DNA of 64,000 bases. It comes from Xanthocytophaga agilis (GTDB lineage: Bacteria > Bacteroidota > Bacteroidia > Cytophagales > 172606-1). Location: assembly GCF_030068605.1 (NCBI RefSeq), contig NZ_JASJOU010000018.1, positions 124,001 to 188,000 of the forward strand, written 5' to 3'. Shown here one piece after another: positions 1 through 10,026 of the stretch. The position numbers and the translations under genes are program-made. Every line of letters starts with the position of its first letter. Position 1 is the first letter of the stretch. The notes beneath the pieces were generated by a model, which saw nothing but the letters and a program-made list of their open reading frames with translations, did no database searches and was not told the DNA's origin.

Positions 1-2
1 AG

Positions 3-671
3 TCCATTGGCATTTTGAAGAATCTTAGGCGTTTGGAAGCTTCTATAGTGGAACTTACCTCTTTACCAGAATCAATGGGTCGATTGACAGGGTTAATCTG
101 GTTAGTACTAACAAACAATCGTCTAACGTTGTTACCAGAATGGATTGGACAGTTAGAGCAACTAGAGGAATTATCTTTATCAAGTAATCAACTTACCTCT
201 CTCCCTGAATCCATAGGTAAACTTACAAAACTGAAAAGACTAACAGTTATTGACAATGAGCTGACTTCTCTTCCTGAAACGATAGATCAGTTGAAGCAGT
301 TGGAATCGTTTCAGGCACGTTCCAATAAGCTTATCTATCTCCCTGAATCAATGGGTAAATTAACAAATCTAAAAAAGTTGGATTTATCAGATAACCTAAT
401 CTATGAATTACCAAAATCGGTAAGTGGACTTAGCAACCTGAAGGAATTACGTTTGCAGAAAAATCAGCTTACATCTTTGCCTGAATCCATTGGCAGTCTC
501 ACAAACCTGGAGAAATTAGATGTAAGTACCAATCCTCTCAAATCACTACCAGAATCTATCAGTGAATTACAAAATCTTCAAAGCCTAAATGTGTCTGGTA
601 CTCTCCTACCCCATCAACTGAAAAAGCAACTTTTTCGGTGGCTGCCTAACTGTTCTGGATTATCTGTCTAG
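3..671 (+). CDS. Leucine-rich repeat protein, 5' end outside the window
   Basis: The reading frame is open to the left edge, so the start lies outside the window. The visible 222 residues are almost entirely leucine-rich repeats of about 23 residues with the pattern LPESIGxLxxLxxLxLxxNxL, roughly eight or nine units. They end in a short non-repeat tail containing FRWLPNC. This repeat class forms a curved protein-binding solenoid and is common in large bacterial proteins with other domains, so the missing N-terminal part could carry a kinase, GTPase or export signal. No catalytic domain, membrane segment or sorting signal is visible in this part. The binding partner cannot be told from the sequence. 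Confidence 0.9.
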   Translation, partial: SIGILKNLRRLEASIVELTSLPESMGRLTGLIWLVLTNNRLTLLPEWIGQLEQLEELSLSSNQLTSLPESIGKLTKLKRLTVIDNELTSLPETIDQLKQLESFQARSNKLIYLPESMGKLTNLKKLDLSDNLIYELPKSVSGLSNLKELRLQKNQLTSLPESIGSLTNLEKLDVSTNPLKSLPESISELQNLQSLNVSGTLLPHQLKKQLFRWLPNCSGLSV

Positions 672-774
672 ACCTTCATGTTATACACTTTTGCAAACTA
701 CCGAAAGGGTTTTTCCAGGTATAATCATACATTTTCTCTGATTCCATGTATCTTGCTCTTAAAATTTACTTTCT

Positions 775-1227
775 ATGAATAAACCAGCCGCCGCATCCTA
801 TCGGCAACCCATGACAGAGGAAGAAATTCAGCTACTACACCAGATGGCATATATTGCTCCTGCAAAGATTCTGTTACTGGCAGGTTTTTATGGTTTTTTC
901 CTCTGGCTATCCTTTCATGTACATTTTACTGCATTATTGTTGCTGGTTGGGCTGATACTGTTTAGTCTTGCCTATATAGTATATACACAGTTTTTTCCAA
1001 ACAACTTGCTGAGGCAGGATATCAAAAATGGGCAAAAGATAGTCGTACAAGGTCAGGTTGAAGAGAAAAGTGAAGCTGGTCAAAACGATTCCTATACATT
1101 AACCATTCTCAACCATGCATTCACAGTTTCTGAAGAAGATTGGCAATCATTTAGGAAAGGTCAGATGGTAGAAATCCATTTTGCTCCCTTAAGTAAGCAC
1201 TTGTTTGAGGTCAATCCCATTAACTAA
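775..1227 (+). CDS. Small membrane protein of unknown function
   Basis: This is a 150-residue protein starting MNKPAAASYRQP. Residues about 30-75 form two closely spaced hydrophobic segments (LLLAGFYGFFLWL and LLLLVGLILFSLAYIVY). They are followed by a soluble C-terminal half of about 70 residues, rich in beta-type sequence (IVVQGQVEEK, YTLTILNHAF). The layout suggests an inner-membrane hairpin carrying a small beta domain on one face, resembling many uncharacterised Bacteroidota proteins. I do not recognise the family. It stands alone between the LRR gene and the convergent DUF421 gene. Confidence 0.7.
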   Translation: MNKPAAASYRQPMTEEEIQLLHQMAYIAPAKILLLAGFYGFFLWLSFHVHFTALLLLVGLILFSLAYIVYTQFFPNNLLRQDIKNGQKIVVQGQVEEKSEAGQNDSYTLTILNHAFTVSEEDWQSFRKGQMVEIHFAPLSKHLFEVNPIN

Positions 1228-1300
1228 TTCATAAATCAACAAGTATCATGCAACCCTTGCAAACTGGTAAGTGCCATGGTAAAAGCTGATCATAAGGATG

Positions 1301-1987
1301 TTATACGATGACTCCAGGCTCCCATTTATCTTTTTTACAAACAACACATGTAGAATCTTTTACAGCCTGTGTATTTCCACAATTGGAACACACATGCATT
1401 TCTTCTGACTTTTGTTGCTGATTTCTAAATCCCTTGTCCCATACAGGTATAAGTGACAAACCCGGACGGGGATTTTGTGATTCAATAATAGTAAAGCTGC
1501 CATTGGCTTCCATATACATACGTTCTATCATTCCCAGATGTAATATACCTTTTTGACGGATTGCAGCAGTGAGTCGCTCTTTGGAAAGCCCTACCTGATG
1601 CATGTCGTGGAGTTGAAACACTCCATCAGCAACCAGGGTATTGTATTTCCCATTAACCAGATTGGCAACCTTTTGATTGGAAAAAGCCCACAGGGAAAGC
1701 AGGCGCTGAATGCCTACAATCACAATCGCAATAATAATAGCCGGAAGTAAGCCTCTCGTGGGACTCATCATCGGAATTCCTATGGCAGCAGCCAGTGATA
1801 CTATAGAGGCCTGCTTGATACGATTCTGACTACCCGTTTGTGATTTTCCAGATAGTCGCAAGGTAATGATGAGAAGAATAAATAAAAATAAAAAGCGAAT
1901 AACCAATTCCAGTAAAAAACTAACGGGTGCATCTGACCCAAATAGAATTCTGGTAATATCATTGAATTTAATGTCTTCTGCTTTCAT
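1301..1987 (-). CDS. DUF421 (YetF-like) membrane protein with C-terminal zinc ribbon
   Basis: The protein has hydrophobic segments at its N-terminus, including LELVIRFLFLFILLIITLRLSG and AIIIAIVIVGIQRLLSLW, then the conserved DUF421 cytoplasmic domain (LVADGVFQLHDMHQVGLSKERL...IRQKGILHLG). It ends with CSNCG and CVVCK, a likely zinc ribbon. I chose the ATG at 1987 (MKAEDIKFND) because the second DUF421 protein in the window begins MKKEDIHLGD at the equivalent position; an earlier ATG at 2008 would add seven residues. The biochemical role of DUF421 proteins is not established, though they are often found near stress genes. A 30-bp near-palindrome lies about 105 bp upstream. Confidence 0.88.
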   Translation of the reverse strand: MKAEDIKFNDITRILFGSDAPVSFLLELVIRFLFLFILLIITLRLSGKSQTGSQNRIKQASIVSLAAAIGIPMMSPTRGLLPAIIIAIVIVGIQRLLSLWAFSNQKVANLVNGKYNTLVADGVFQLHDMHQVGLSKERLTAAIRQKGILHLGMIERMYMEANGSFTIIESQNPRPGLSLIPVWDKGFRNQQQKSEEMHVCSNCGNTQAVKDSTCVVCKKDKWEPGVIV

Positions 1988-2091
1988 ATTATGGCTGGAA
2001 TAAATCATTCTATATCACTACTATATATATATAAAATAATGTATAAAATAATGCCTGACATGAGTACAAACGAGTTAGATTCCATATGTGG

Positions 2092-2121
2092 TAAATACTT
2101 GTTTTGCAAAATGAGTATTTA
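2092..2121 (+). repeat. 30-bp near-palindrome, copy 1 of 9
   Basis: Arms TAAATAC and GTATTTA are separated by 16 bp whose core TTTTGCAAAA is itself a perfect palindrome. Right flank is CCACAG. It lies in the 440-bp gap between the divergent DUF421 and histidine kinase genes, 105 bp upstream of the former and 310 bp upstream of the latter. Nothing else in this gap looks coding. Confidence 0.85.
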
Positions 2122-2430
2122 CCACAGAAATATATCGTTAACCAAACAAGCAGGCGTCAAACAATAAATCCAATCCGAATATCACTTAAAATCAATGCGT
2201 TTCGCTTCGTAAGTAAAACGCACCTATCTGAATTTCAGCATTATTTTTGTATATTAGAAATCTGCAAAATCAGATTATATATAAGTATACAGAAGCTGGG
2301 CGGCCGTGATACAAATTAAAAAATAGATGGATGTAAGGCAATTACTCCCACTTACTGGAATGTGTAGCAATGAGTACAACTCCTCTATCACGTTCATCGT
2401 AAGCCCGTTATCAGTATAAACTCATTACCT

Positions 2431-5259
2431 ATGGAAGGTTATATGCAGTCTGAAGAAAAGGCCGCAAAGCCAGCGTCTTTAGAGGAAGCCACACAGCTTA
2501 TTGCACATTTACAAAGAAAGCAGCATGAATTACAAAGTCAAATTGAGCAACATCAATTCGGGTTGGCAAATGTAGCAGCTATGGTTGAATACGAAAATAC
2601 AAATATCGGAAGTGAAGTAGATAAAAGCGGACAGAATAGGCCATTCGGTCTGGAGTTTTTTCAATCCATCATAGATAGTTCACTGGATGTCATTCAGGTA
2701 TTGGAAGCTGTAAGAGATCTCGAAGGTAAAATTGTGGACTTCCGATGGATATTAAATAATAACAAAGCGAAAGCCCAGAATGGTGAAGTAATAGGAAAAA
2801 GCCTGCTTACACAAAATCCTGGCGTTGTAACTACGGGAATCTTTGATAAAATGGTGCAGGTAATGGAAACTGGTCAACCCTATGAACAGGAAATATACTA
2901 TCCCTATGAGCAGTTTAATAGTTGGTTCTATCAGGCACTTGTTCGACAAGGTGATGGTATATTGATGACTACACGGGATATTACTGTGCAGAAAAAGGCG
3001 GAACAGGAAATGCTACAGTTAAAAGATACCCTCGCTCAAAAAGCCACTGACAAATATCTTTCACTCTTCAATTCCATTGATGAAGGGTTTTGCATCATTG
3101 AGGTGCTGTTTGACACAAACCAAGTTCCGTTTGACTGGAGGTTTCTTGAGGTTAACCCAGCCTTCGAAAAAAATAATGGTCTACACAATGCTGCTGGTAA
3201 AACAATTCTGGAATTAACACCAGACATTGAACAAAAATGGTTTCATATTTATGGACGCGTTGCTCAGACAGGTGAACCTTTGCGCTTTGAGGAAAGTTCT
3301 GTTGCACTTGGCCGCTGGTTTAACCTCTATGCATTTCGAGTTGGAGATCCACAAGAAAATCATGTTGCTGTTATTTTCACCGATATCACCAGTCAGAAAA
3401 AAGCCGAGGGTGCCTTGCGAAAAAGTGAAGAGCAATTTCGCCTGTTTGTAACTGCCAGTTCAGATATAGTTTACAAAATAAGTGCAGACTGGAAACAAAT
3501 GCATTTTCTAACTGGTAAAAATACTCTCTCTAATACAGATGTCGCTACTACTAACTGGATAGAGACGTATATTCATCCTGATGATCAACCTTACATACAG
3601 ACAGTTATTACGCAGGCTATTGATACTAAAAGCATGTTTGAACTGGAACACAGAGTAATTCTGGCTAATGGCAAAGTAGGCTGGACTTTCTCCAGAGCCA
3701 TTCCTATGCTGGATGAAGAAGGTAAGATAAGTGAGTGGCTAGGAACTACCAGTGATATCACCATTCGCAAGCAGGCTGAAGAACAACTAAAACACTTTAC
3801 TAGTCAACTGGAACAGGAGGTAGAGAAACGTACGAAAGAACTAAGAGAAAGTAAAAATCTGTTGCAATCCGTATTTGATACCAATCTGATGGGAATGTCC
3901 TTAATGAATGCAATACGCAATGAAAATGGAGCAATCGAAGACTTTCAGATTATGCTGGTCAATCAAAAAACCATGAATGAAACGGGGAGAACTGATTTAG
4001 TCGGTAGTCGATTTACCGAACAATATCCCGGTATAAAACAGATAGGTCTCTTCGATCTGATGCTTCGGGTAATGGAAACCGGATATGCAGAAAGGATGGA
4101 ATATTATTATCCATACGAAGGCTTTAACAAATGGTATTCCTGCCAGTTTGTAAAGCTGGATGATGGACTCGTTGCTACGAATTTGGATATTACCAGTCGT
4201 AAACTAGCAGAACTAGAGAAGGTTAAACAATATCAGATTTTACATCAGGCCGAAGAGGTAGCTCGTATGGGTAGCTGGGAATATGATGCTGCCAATGAAA
4301 AGCTTATCTGGTCAGAGGGTATGTATCGTTTGTTTGGGTTACCCGTTGGTAGTGCGGTATGCCCCGAAACCTATATGAACTTTGTCTGGGAAGAAGATCG
4401 TTTCGTAGCTGAAAGGCTCATTCATAATCTGCGTCGTCAACCAAAGTCGCTGGAAGAGACATTGCGGATTGTGGTTAACAACAAACCTATTACGTTAAAA
4501 ATTAAAGCAGTCTTACTTCAAAATACAGACGAACAGCCTATAAAGATGTTGGGAGTAGATATAGACATCAGTGAATTAAAACAGTTGGAAGACGAAAACA
4601 TCAAAATACGAATAGAACAACAGAACCAACTTCTTTTAGCCATTCTAGAGGCCCAGGAAGAAGAACGCAGACGCATCTCAGAATCTATTCACAATGGAGT
4701 AGGCCAGATTCTATATGCCACCAAGCTCAATCTGAACCAACTTGAACTATATCTCCAATCTGAGGATAAACCGATGATTCAAAAGTCCCTTCAAGCTACA
4801 GAATCCATGCTTGCCGATGCTATCGCAGAAACCCGCAGAGCTTCTCATGAACTAGTTCCTATTCTACTCAAAGAATTTGGATTGGAAAAGGCCATTGGAG
4901 ACTTTTGCAGACGTTTTTCGAAGAGTGGTATAAAACTGTCCTGTCATTCATTACCCGAAAGATTACCTACTCATCTGGAAACAGCTATTTATCGCATTTC
5001 TCAAGAGTTAGTCAACAATATTGTGAAACATTCCGGTGCAACCCGTGCCCGTATAGAAATTACCCGTGATGACAAGTATATCTATGTGGAAGGACAGGAC
5101 AATGGTACAGGCATGACAATGAGCTTGTCTGGCAAAGGGATTGGACTAAAAACCATTCAGGATAGAGTACAACTGCTGGAAGGTAAACTGGAAATAGAAT
5201 CTACTCCCGAAAAAGGCACATTGATTACCATTATCTTACCACTGCGCAAAATAGTATAA
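2431..5259 (+). CDS. Multi-PAS sensor histidine kinase (HisKA_3 type)
   Basis: This is a 942-residue soluble sensor kinase. I see an N-terminal coiled region (1-60) and five PAS-like domains at about 80-195, 205-330, 335-455, 470-600 and 605-725. A NarL-type dimerisation domain carries the phospho-accepting His754 in ISESIHNG, and a HATPase domain runs from about 845 to the end (DNGTGM, GKGIGL). There are no transmembrane segments, so it should sense cytoplasmic signals. HisKA_3 kinases normally phosphorylate LuxR/NarL-type regulators, but none is adjacent; the nearest downstream regulator is a lone receiver at 5804, beyond a convergent cold-shock gene. PAS domains 1 and 4 share an unusual YYPYE...W motif (see findings). 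Confidence 0.93.
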   Translation: MEGYMQSEEKAAKPASLEEATQLIAHLQRKQHELQSQIEQHQFGLANVAAMVEYENTNIGSEVDKSGQNRPFGLEFFQSIIDSSLDVIQVLEAVRDLEGKIVDFRWILNNNKAKAQNGEVIGKSLLTQNPGVVTTGIFDKMVQVMETGQPYEQEIYYPYEQFNSWFYQALVRQGDGILMTTRDITVQKKAEQEMLQLKDTLAQKATDKYLSLFNSIDEGFCIIEVLFDTNQVPFDWRFLEVNPAFEKNNGLHNAAGKTILELTPDIEQKWFHIYGRVAQTGEPLRFEESSVALGRWFNLYAFRVGDPQENHVAVIFTDITSQKKAEGALRKSEEQFRLFVTASSDIVYKISADWKQMHFLTGKNTLSNTDVATTNWIETYIHPDDQPYIQTVITQAIDTKSMFELEHRVILANGKVGWTFSRAIPMLDEEGKISEWLGTTSDITIRKQAEEQLKHFTSQLEQEVEKRTKELRESKNLLQSVFDTNLMGMSLMNAIRNENGAIEDFQIMLVNQKTMNETGRTDLVGSRFTEQYPGIKQIGLFDLMLRVMETGYAERMEYYYPYEGFNKWYSCQFVKLDDGLVATNLDITSRKLAELEKVKQYQILHQAEEVARMGSWEYDAANEKLIWSEGMYRLFGLPVGSAVCPETYMNFVWEEDRFVAERLIHNLRRQPKSLEETLRIVVNNKPITLKIKAVLLQNTDEQPIKMLGVDIDISELKQLEDENIKIRIEQQNQLLLAILEAQEEERRRISESIHNGVGQILYATKLNLNQLELYLQSEDKPMIQKSLQATESMLADAIAETRRASHELVPILLKEFGLEKAIGDFCRRFSKSGIKLSCHSLPERLPTHLETAIYRISQELVNNIVKHSGATRARIEITRDDKYIYVEGQDNGTGMTMSLSGKGIGLKTIQDRVQLLEGKLEIESTPEKGTLITIILPLRKIV

Positions 5260-5324
5260 GTAAGTAGAACTTCCATCTATTTACTTGAATAATTGTAAAG
5301 TAATGATGGGGACTATCAGGCACT

Positions 5325-5358
5325 ATTAAAAAACAAAAAAGCCTCTATAATGAGGCTT
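5325..5358 (-). terminator. Rho-independent terminator of the cold-shock gene
   Basis: AAGCCTC and GAGGCTT pair around a 6-nt loop (5339-5358). On the minus strand the stem is followed by a T-rich run (TTTTGTTTTTT), placed 30 bp after the stop of the cold-shock gene. Confidence 0.85.
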
Positions 5359-5388
5359 GGGGTTAAAAAGAATCTTTGGCGGTTTATC

Positions 5389-5580
5389 TCAGGCTAATTT
5401 GACATTAACCGCATTCAGACCTTTTTTACCTTGTTTTACCTCAAAGGTAACTTTGTCATTTTCTTTGATTTGATCAATCAAACCAGTGACATGAACAAAC
5501 ACTTCTTCACCAGATGTGTTAGACTTAATGAAACCGAATCCTTTGGCTTCGTTAAAAAATTTTACTGTACCAGATTGCAT
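5389..5580 (-). CDS. Cold-shock domain protein
   Basis: This 63-residue protein is a single cold-shock (OB-fold) domain beginning MQSGTVKFFNEAKGFGFI. The two nucleic-acid-binding motifs are visible: RNP1 in KGFGFI (residues 13-18) and RNP2 in VFVHV (27-31). Such proteins bind single-stranded RNA or DNA and melt secondary structure, often during cold or general stress. The length is typical of Bacteroidota CspA-like proteins. It has its own terminator and a 223-bp AT-rich upstream gap facing the divergent receiver gene, so it is transcribed alone. Confidence 0.95.
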   Translation of the reverse strand: MQSGTVKFFNEAKGFGFIKSNTSGEEVFVHVTGLIDQIKENDKVTFEVKQGKKGLNAVNVKLA

Positions 5581-5803
5581 GAAATTAAATATTTTAGGAG
5601 CAGTCTAAAGATAAGTTTATTCTACATCTGTCAAAAATTTTATTTCATAAATTTTATTTTAGATCATAAAATCCTGCAAATTGCAGTTACAAGACTTGTT
5701 CTATCATCTCATAAGAGTATGAGATATTTTTTTCATTTTTTTATATACATATAGTATAAGAAAGAACATTCTTTCTTCGCCACCAACGCTGGAAATTATT
5801 TTT

Positions 5804-6226
5804 ATGTCGTCTGAAAATCCTTTTTTTATTCTGATAGCAGAAGATGATCCTGATGATCAGGATATTTTGCAGATACTGTTAGACACTCACTTTCCTCAAT
5901 GGCATTATCACATTGTCAACAATGGGCAGCTTTTGATTGACTATCTCACAAACAAAACTCCACGGCAATTTCCTGTCTCTCTGGTATTGATTGATATAAA
6001 CATGCCTGTCAAAGATGGAATAGAAACACTAAAGTCACTCCGTACTATGCTGGAGTACAAGTATCTGCCAGTTGTAGCATTTTCTACCTCAGGTAATAAA
6101 TGGATGGAAGATATCTTTATGAAGGCCGGAGGAAATGCTTATTTACAGAAACCGGATAAAATGGAACAAATGGTGTATATATTAAGCCAATTGCCTGAAC
6201 TAATCCAAAAAACAGGTAACAAATAA
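5804..6226 (+). CDS. Single-domain response regulator receiver
   Basis: This is a 140-residue receiver with no output domain. The acidic pair EDDPDD (residues 14-19), the phospho-acceptor Asp in LVLIDINMP (about residue 65), the switch Ser/Thr in AFSTSG and the Lys in LQKPDK are all present, so it should be phosphorylatable. The NxPxxDG-like loop (MPVKDGIE) resembles the Rcp1/CheY-like family found with PAS kinases. It may act as a phosphate relay or sink for the upstream multi-PAS kinase, but the intervening cold-shock gene on the other strand means they are not one operon. Confidence 0.92.
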   Translation: MSSENPFFILIAEDDPDDQDILQILLDTHFPQWHYHIVNNGQLLIDYLTNKTPRQFPVSLVLIDINMPVKDGIETLKSLRTMLEYKYLPVVAFSTSGNKWMEDIFMKAGGNAYLQKPDKMEQMVYILSQLPELIQKTGNK

Positions 6227-6522
6227 TTCTCAGCTTTTCCAAAAACCACGATAGCTATCTATGGCGTCAGTCTGACTTGTGCATTCGGCTAACCAGGATG
6301 ATTTGTTTTCTTTATGTGTCAAACTCGACTTGCATTTTTCTCGTCAAACCAGAAAATGTGGATTTAGATTCTCCAATACTCATAACCTCTATCTATACAC
6401 ACAGGCGATAAAATATCAGCTATAAGCTGAGTTCTGCTCTTTTGTGAAAATTCAGGATACTATATCTGTTAGCATTTTTTTAACGATAAAATAATAGTTA
6501 CATAAAATTAAGATAACATTCC

Positions 6523-6530
6523 TATATTTG
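6523..6530 (+). promoter_or_regulatory. Candidate -7 promoter element
   Basis: TATATTTG matches the Bacteroidota -7 consensus TAnnTTTG and lies 46 bp before the start of the OmpR-type regulator, within the otherwise featureless 350-bp gap 6227-6576. No convincing -33 TTG is seen at the expected spacing. Confidence 0.45.
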
Positions 6531-6576
6531 CGACACTGCTTCAAAATGCTATTTACGTGAAGATTGCCTGAGTCGA

Positions 6577-7242
6577 ATGAACTATAAGATACTCCTTATT
6601 GATCCAGAATCATCTGTAACCGAGTTTTTTCGCTCTATACTTCCTACACATCTGTATACTATCAAAAGTGTGAGCAATCAATCAGCATTGGAAAAAAAAA
6701 TCCAAAAATGGCAACCCGATCTGATTATACTAGGAGATGCGTCTGATACCTCATTTGAACTGTTAACCAGCATAAGTACAAATCCAACAACATCTTCTAT
6801 TTTTCTTGTCATGCTTGTTGAACAAGCATGTAAAGAAAAAGAAGCGGATGCATTTGATAAAGGAGCTGATGCTTTCTGGATAAAGCCTTTGCCTAAGCAA
6901 GCAACCCTGAAACGAACTGAAGCTCTACTCAAGCGAAAGACCCGGTTGACTTCGCTGGAAGAACTACAAATTGGGGAAATACTTATTAGTAAGGATGCCT
7001 TTACTGTAAAAAAATCCACTCAGATTATAGACTTAACCCAAATGGAGGTCTCTATTTTGTGGTTTTTGGCAACTCATCCTAATCAGGTATTCTCCCGCCA
7101 GGAAATTGCCACATATCTGTCAAGTGATAAAACTACTACTGACAACAGAAGTATTGATGTACACATTCTGTCTCTACGACAAAAAATAGGAGCTGAGTAT
7201 ATTGTTACCAGACGAAAACGCGGGTATCTGTTTAAACTCTAA
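6577..7242 (+). CDS. OmpR-type winged-helix regulator with degenerate receiver
   Basis: The 221-residue protein has a receiver-like domain (1-120) and a C-terminal OmpR/PhoB winged helix (about 130-221: LTQMEVSILWFLATHPNQVF, recognition helix NRSIDVHILSLRQKIG, wing RRKRGYLF). The receiver has lost key residues. The N-terminal acidic pair reads LIDPESS, and where the phospho-acceptor Asp is expected the sequence is LIILGDASD, with Gly in the usual position. The conserved Lys (WIKPLP) remains. This suggests phosphorylation-independent control, or use of the neighbouring Asp. A bidirectional hairpin follows at 7418. Confidence 0.9.
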   Translation: MNYKILLIDPESSVTEFFRSILPTHLYTIKSVSNQSALEKKIQKWQPDLIILGDASDTSFELLTSISTNPTTSSIFLVMLVEQACKEKEADAFDKGADAFWIKPLPKQATLKRTEALLKRKTRLTSLEELQIGEILISKDAFTVKKSTQIIDLTQMEVSILWFLATHPNQVFSRQEIATYLSSDKTTTDNRSIDVHILSLRQKIGAEYIVTRRKRGYLFKL

Positions 7243-7417
7243 GCTTAGCTTAGCTTTCACACTAAGTAACACAGATTAACTCTTATAAAAAGAGCATTCG
7301 TCCGAACCTTTTTGAGTTATAGCCTATGTCTCTACCAGTAGAGAAATTATGGCTTTCCTTAAAATCTATTAAATCGTCAAAGCATGTGCTTGTTATACAT
7401 ACTTTATTTAGGAATAA

Positions 7418-7463
7418 ATAAAACAAGCTTACTTTTTTCAAAACAAAAGTAAGCTTGTTTTAT
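7418..7463. terminator. Perfect 19-bp hairpin between convergent genes
   Basis: Arms at 7418-7436 and 7445-7463 are perfect inverted copies beginning ATAAAACAAGC around an 8-nt loop. It lies between the stops of the OmpR-type regulator and the chemoreceptor, fitting a bidirectional terminator. The rest of 7243-7662 shows nothing else. Confidence 0.8.
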
Positions 7464-7662
7464 CAAATCACAAAAACAGTAGGACTCGATTCAAGTAGAA
7501 ACTTTTCTCCTTACGTTGGGTAATCCTGTAACGGTATTATTCTAACGATAGCAGGTATTCTATTTCTTCTGAGTGCCTTTGTTCACTAAAGATCAAAGAA
7601 TAATATATACTTTAACTACCTCATAGACCAGTAACAAAGGAATACTTCACAGTATTTATTTT

Positions 7663-9366
7663 TTAATAGTGTTCATAATCAGCATCCGAAACCTCTCCCT
7701 GCATTTCCAGAGTCACTCCATTTGATTTAGGCTTAACTGTCTGTCTTTTCTTCATTCCCCAGACAGAACTGGTATTTCTATAACTATTCTGAGCTGAGTA
7801 AGAAGAAGTATTTGCTTTTTGCCGGGATTGTGAACCAGTGTTACGATCCAGAATATGTTCAATACGGAAAAAAGCAACTATATCCCGAAGCTGATCCGCC
7901 TGTGCAAATAACTCTTCGGCGCTGGAAGCTATTTCTTCTGCATTGGCCGCATTCGACTGGATGATCTGACTTAACTGCTGAATAGCTGTGTTGACCTGCT
8001 CTGCACCTGCGTTTTGTTCTAAGCTGGAGGCCGAAATTTCCTGCACCAGACGTGATGTTTTCTGAATGTCAGGAACGATCCGTTCAAGAACCCTGCCCGA
8101 CTGATCTGCAATCTCTACACTTGACTTTGATAATACATCAATCTCAGTGGCTGCCAGCTGACTGCGTTCGGCCAGCTTGCGTACTTCTGCTGCCACAACA
8201 GCAAACCCTTTTCCATATTCCCCTGCCCGCGCTGCTTCTACAGCAGCATTAAGTGCAAGCAGATTCGTTTGACGGGCAATTTCGCCGATGATGGAGATCT
8301 TATCTGCAATCTGCTTCATTGACTGCACCGTCTGATTGACAGTTTGACTCCCATCACGTATATCTTCAGAGGCTTTGAGAGCTATTTTTTCAGTCTGCTG
8401 AGCATTATCGGTATTTTGTTGTATGTTGGCAGCCATCTGTTCCATAGATGAGGATACTTCCTCCGAAGCAGCAGCCTGCTCGGAAGCCCCTTCAGACATT
8501 TGTTGTGACGAGGCACTCATTTGCTGACTAGCCGCAGCAATATTGTCAGCCGCAGTAGTAACTGATGAGATGACTTCTTTCAATTTGGTAATCATTGATT
8601 TTAGATAGTTTAATAATTCACCTACCTCATCCTGACTTGTATTGTCAATAGTGATGGTCAGATCTCCATTGGCAACCGCACTGATTGCCGCTCTTGCCTG
8701 AGTCAGCGACTTGGAAATAGAGGTAATAATCCAGTAGGAAACGATAGCCGCAATGAGTACACTAATGACAAGCATAATGATCATATTGTTTTTTCCTGAA
8801 TCATACAATACATCCGTATCTGCTGCTATTTTAGCCAGTTCCTTCTGGTTTTTCTTTACCAGCTTATAGCCCAGATCTCTGACAGCCAGAAACTGTTCAT
8901 CAGAAACAGTATTTATCAATTTATAGGCTTCTGCATTGCTTGAGTCAGTATTGATTGTAATGCCCAGATAGAGTACCTGATTCATTGTTTTTATATAGGC
9001 TTCTTTTTTTGCAATTAATTCTTCTATTATCTCTTGCCCTTCCTCATCAGCCAGCCCTTTAATCTCTTCCAGACGAGAATCCATCTCCTTTTTACGGCTA
9101 TCCACCTCTTCCATTAACTGTTTGCCTCTTTCCTGGGTAATAGATAAACAGGCTTCCTTTTCCCGTTTACTGATAAACTGAAGGTCTTCCGTTACCTGAC
9201 TGGCTAGCAGCATCCGTTTAGCATTGACTTCAACAATCGAATTAAGCTGGTTATTTAACGTATTGGAACTATTATTTCCAATGTAAAAGATAACACCTGA
9301 AAGGGCTACAAGCAGGCTGAAGGCAATAATGAGCCTTGCCCGGATAGTAAGTTTTGAAAGCTGCAT
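7663..9366 (-). CDS. Methyl-accepting chemotaxis protein
   Basis: This is a 567-residue transducer. It has an N-terminal membrane segment (about 10-30), a periplasmic helical four-helix-bundle-like sensor (30-190), a second membrane segment (about 195-217), a HAMP linker and a long coiled-coil signalling domain. The conserved hairpin tip is visible ([20 protein letters not shown], then [16 protein letters not shown]). It should sense an extracytoplasmic cue and control a CheA kinase through CheW. It lies 168 bp downstream of cheW on the same strand. No CheA is in the window, so it feeds a kinase encoded elsewhere, or works in a non-flagellar or gliding context. Confidence 0.96.
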   Translation of the reverse strand: MQLSKLTIRARLIIAFSLLVALSGVIFYIGNNSSNTLNNQLNSIVEVNAKRMLLASQVTEDLQFISKREKEACLSITQERGKQLMEEVDSRKKEMDSRLEEIKGLADEEGQEIIEELIAKKEAYIKTMNQVLYLGITINTDSSNAEAYKLINTVSDEQFLAVRDLGYKLVKKNQKELAKIAADTDVLYDSGKNNMIIMLVISVLIAAIVSYWIITSISKSLTQARAAISAVANGDLTITIDNTSQDEVGELLNYLKSMITKLKEVISSVTTAADNIAAASQQMSASSQQMSEGASEQAAASEEVSSSMEQMAANIQQNTDNAQQTEKIALKASEDIRDGSQTVNQTVQSMKQIADKISIIGEIARQTNLLALNAAVEAARAGEYGKGFAVVAAEVRKLAERSQLAATEIDVLSKSSVEIADQSGRVLERIVPDIQKTSRLVQEISASSLEQNAGAEQVNTAIQQLSQIIQSNAANAEEIASSAEELFAQADQLRDIVAFFRIEHILDRNTGSQSRQKANTSSYSAQNSYRNTSSVWGMKKRQTVKPKSNGVTLEMQGEVSDADYEHY

Positions 9367-9534
9367 TTTCTATCTGATTTATGTAGTGTTTGAAAATTCT
9401 ATACTACTAGACTAATTCTATATTGAAATACATTCACTGAGTTAGGTTAACCTATAGATTTGATGCCAATTGGTTCTAATCTAAATGGGGATAAATGAGT
9501 TAGTATAAAGTAAATTAAGCTTACCGGGATAGAC

Positions 9535-10026
9535 TCAATCTACTTGGCCGGATTGGGAAACAGCTGTTAGTTCTTCGGCTGAAAAGACCTGATCCATATC
9601 CAGCAACATCACAAAGTGCTCTTCTGTCTTGACCAAACCCAGCAGAAATTCAGATCTATATTTAGATCCCAGGCTGGGTGGAGTCTTAATCTGTTCATTC
9701 GTGATTTGAAGTACTTCCTGTACACTGTCTACCAAAGCTCCCAAAACGATGGACTGGTTATCAATAGTTACCTGCAGCACTACAATACAGGTATTCACAG
9801 TGAAATCAGTGGGGGTCAAACCAAAACGGATGCGTGTGTCAATTACAGGTAAGACTGACCCACGAAGATTGATTATGCCAGAAATATAATTGGGGGTATG
9901 AGGAACTCTTGTAATATAGGGTACTTCAAGGATCTCGAGTACTTTCGCCACATTGACAGCAAAAGTTTCCTCTTCAAGACGAAAGGATAAGTAAGAAAGA
10001 GGAACACTGGCAGTTTCTACGCTCAT
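9535..10026 (-). CDS. cheW: CheW chemotaxis coupling protein
   Basis: The 163-residue protein has the CheW signature: LSYLSFRLEEETFAVNVAKV at the N-terminus, the conserved core VPHTPNYISGIINLRGSVLPVIDTR, and VDSVQEVLQI near the C-terminus. CheW bridges chemoreceptors and the CheA kinase in signalling arrays. It precedes the chemoreceptor gene on the same strand, and the two likely form an operon with a 168-bp spacer. Confidence 0.95.
   Translation of the reverse strand: MSVETASVPLSYLSFRLEEETFAVNVAKVLEILEVPYITRVPHTPNYISGIINLRGSVLPVIDTRIRFGLTPTDFTVNTCIVVLQVTIDNQSIVLGALVDSVQEVLQITNEQIKTPPSLGSKYRSEFLLGLVKTEEHFVMLLDMDQVFSAEELTAVSQSGQVD

Noticed and set aside
2104-2319. 71-codon frame starting inside the 30-bp site
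   Set aside because: Composition is not protein-like and it overlaps the repeat; most likely chance.
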